NCBI RefSeq assembly: GCF_003993775.1
Contig: NZ_RJRZ01000002.1
Coordinates: forward strand, 1-64,000
Direction: 5' to 3'
Source: Frigidibacter oleivorans
GTDB taxonomy: Bacteria; Pseudomonadota; Alphaproteobacteria; Rhodobacterales; Rhodobacteraceae
Length of the DNA stretch: 64,000 nt
Shown: positions 63,515 to 64,000 of the stretch, one piece after another
Position numbering within the stretch: the first letter of the stretch is position 1
How the letters are laid out: each line of letters opens with the position of its first letter
Position numbers and translations under genes: made by a program
The notes under the pieces: generated by a model
What the model saw: only the letters and a program-made list of their open reading frames with translations
Databases searched by the model: none
What the model was told of the DNA's origin: nothing

Positions 63515-64000
63515 ATGACAGAGGTTTCCATCGTGATCCCGATGAAGAACGAGGCCGGCAACGTCGCCGCGCTGCTGCGCGAGATCGTCGCCGCCTGTTC
63601 CCCGGGACCGGATTTCGAGATCCTCGTGGTCGATGACGGTTCGACCGACGGCACGGGCGAGGCGGTGCGCGCCCTGTCGGCGGAAATCCCGGCGCTGCGG
63701 CTGTTGCGGCATGAACGGTCCGGCGGACAGTCTGCGGCGGTGCATTCGGGCGTGCTGGCGGCGCGCGGCGCGATCTGCTGCACGCTGGACGGCGACGGGC
63801 AGAACCCGCCCGCCGAACTGCCCCGACTGATGGCGCCGCTGCTGGCCGATACCTCGGGCCGGCTGGGGCTGGTCGCGGGTCAGCGCGTGGAACGGCAGGA
63901 CACCGCGTCGAAAAAGCTGGCCAGCCGCGCCGCGAACCGGCTGCGCGGCTGGATGCTGAAGGACGGCACCCGCGACACCGGCTGCGGGCTGAAGGCGTTT
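63515..64000 (+). CDS. Family 2 glycosyltransferase, DPM1-like (cut by window edge)
   Basis: The first 162 codons of a GT2 enzyme of the dolichol/undecaprenol-phosphate mannosyltransferase type. VSIVIPMKNEAGNVAALL begins at residue 4, VVDDGSTDGTGE and CTLDGDGQNPP (donor-binding Asp motif) follow. It should load a sugar on a polyprenyl phosphate for lipid A or glycan decoration. The remainder, including any membrane helices, is outside the window. AACGGACGGGACGGG lies before the ATG. Confidence 0.87.
   Translation, partial: MTEVSIVIPMKNEAGNVAALLREIVAACSPGPDFEILVVDDGSTDGTGEAVRALSAEIPALRLLRHERSGGQSAAVHSGVLAARGAICCTLDGDGQNPPAELPRLMAPLLADTSGRLGLVAGQRVERQDTASKKLASRAANRLRGWMLKDGTRDTGCGLKAF

Overview
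The window looks like a chromosomal segment of a GC-rich alphaproteobacterium, most likely Rhodobacterales (Rhodobacteraceae/Paracoccaceae). Evidence read from the sequence: strong third-position G/C bias, a CcrM-type GANTC adenine methyltransferase, a small Gram-negative porin ending in Phe, a lipid A pathway, and gene neighbourhoods typical of that order (DUF3576-leuS-lptE-holA; pmbA-phosphatase-DUF4170-Kdo transferase-lpxK; mutY with a DUF721 gene and a DsbA-like gene; Trm112-Lon domain-thioredoxin-xthA). The species cannot be named from sequence alone. I see no prophage, insertion sequence, CRISPR array or rRNA.

Layout. 1-7.9 kb: ftsK (cut by the window edge), an aminotransferase, an amidase, a UbiH-type hydroxylase, a Trm112 protein, a Lon substrate-binding protein, a YbbN-like thioredoxin and exonuclease III. 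8-15.5 kb: an unknown secreted protein, an OmpR-type response regulator, ribA overlapped by a YkuD-domain gene, a YggS-type PLP protein, a large TPR-sulfotransferase and a porin with a clear terminator. 15.7-22.9 kb: DUF3576 lipoprotein, leuS-lptE-holA, a lipoprotein lytic transglycosylase, a GST and a luciferase-like flavin oxidoreductase. 22.9-26.1 kb: a three-gene surface-polysaccharide operon (UDP-glucuronate decarboxylase, GT4, GT2). 26.2-30.1 kb: a flavoprotein, an HNH protein, a crotonase-fold protein without the usual catalytic glutamates, and a DUF2125 protein.

30.1-43.3 kb is a complete glycogen locus: a GH13 alpha-glucosidase diverging from glgP-glgB-glgC-glgA-glgX-pgm. Pgm and GlgC make ADP-glucose, GlgA and GlgB build the polymer, and GlgP and GlgX dismantle it. 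43.4-48.1 kb leads into lipid A and Kdo synthesis: pmbA, a CysQ/IMPase-like phosphatase, DUF4170, a divergent WaaA-like protein and lpxK. 48.1-54.9 kb: a CoA-transferase, a Tat-type DsbA, a DUF721 protein, mutY, an AlkB-type hydroxylase, ccrM and rnhB. 55-58.2 kb: two small secreted unknowns, a membrane protein whose C-terminus reads as an OmpR-type winged helix, and an AI-2E family transporter.

58.4-62 kb is compositionally different (visibly more A/T): a membrane-anchored J-domain protein and an HscC-sized Hsp70, next to the 3' end of tRNA-Arg(CCT). The window ends with a LacI-family regulator that has a good operator in its own upstream region, and the start of a DPM1-like glycosyltransferase.

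The most notable points are a consensus-like ccrM promoter with two GANTC sites inside its spacer and a third upstream; the membrane-anchored winged-helix protein; the Hsp70/J pair beside a tRNA; and two family members (WaaA-like and crotonase-like) that have lost hallmark residues.
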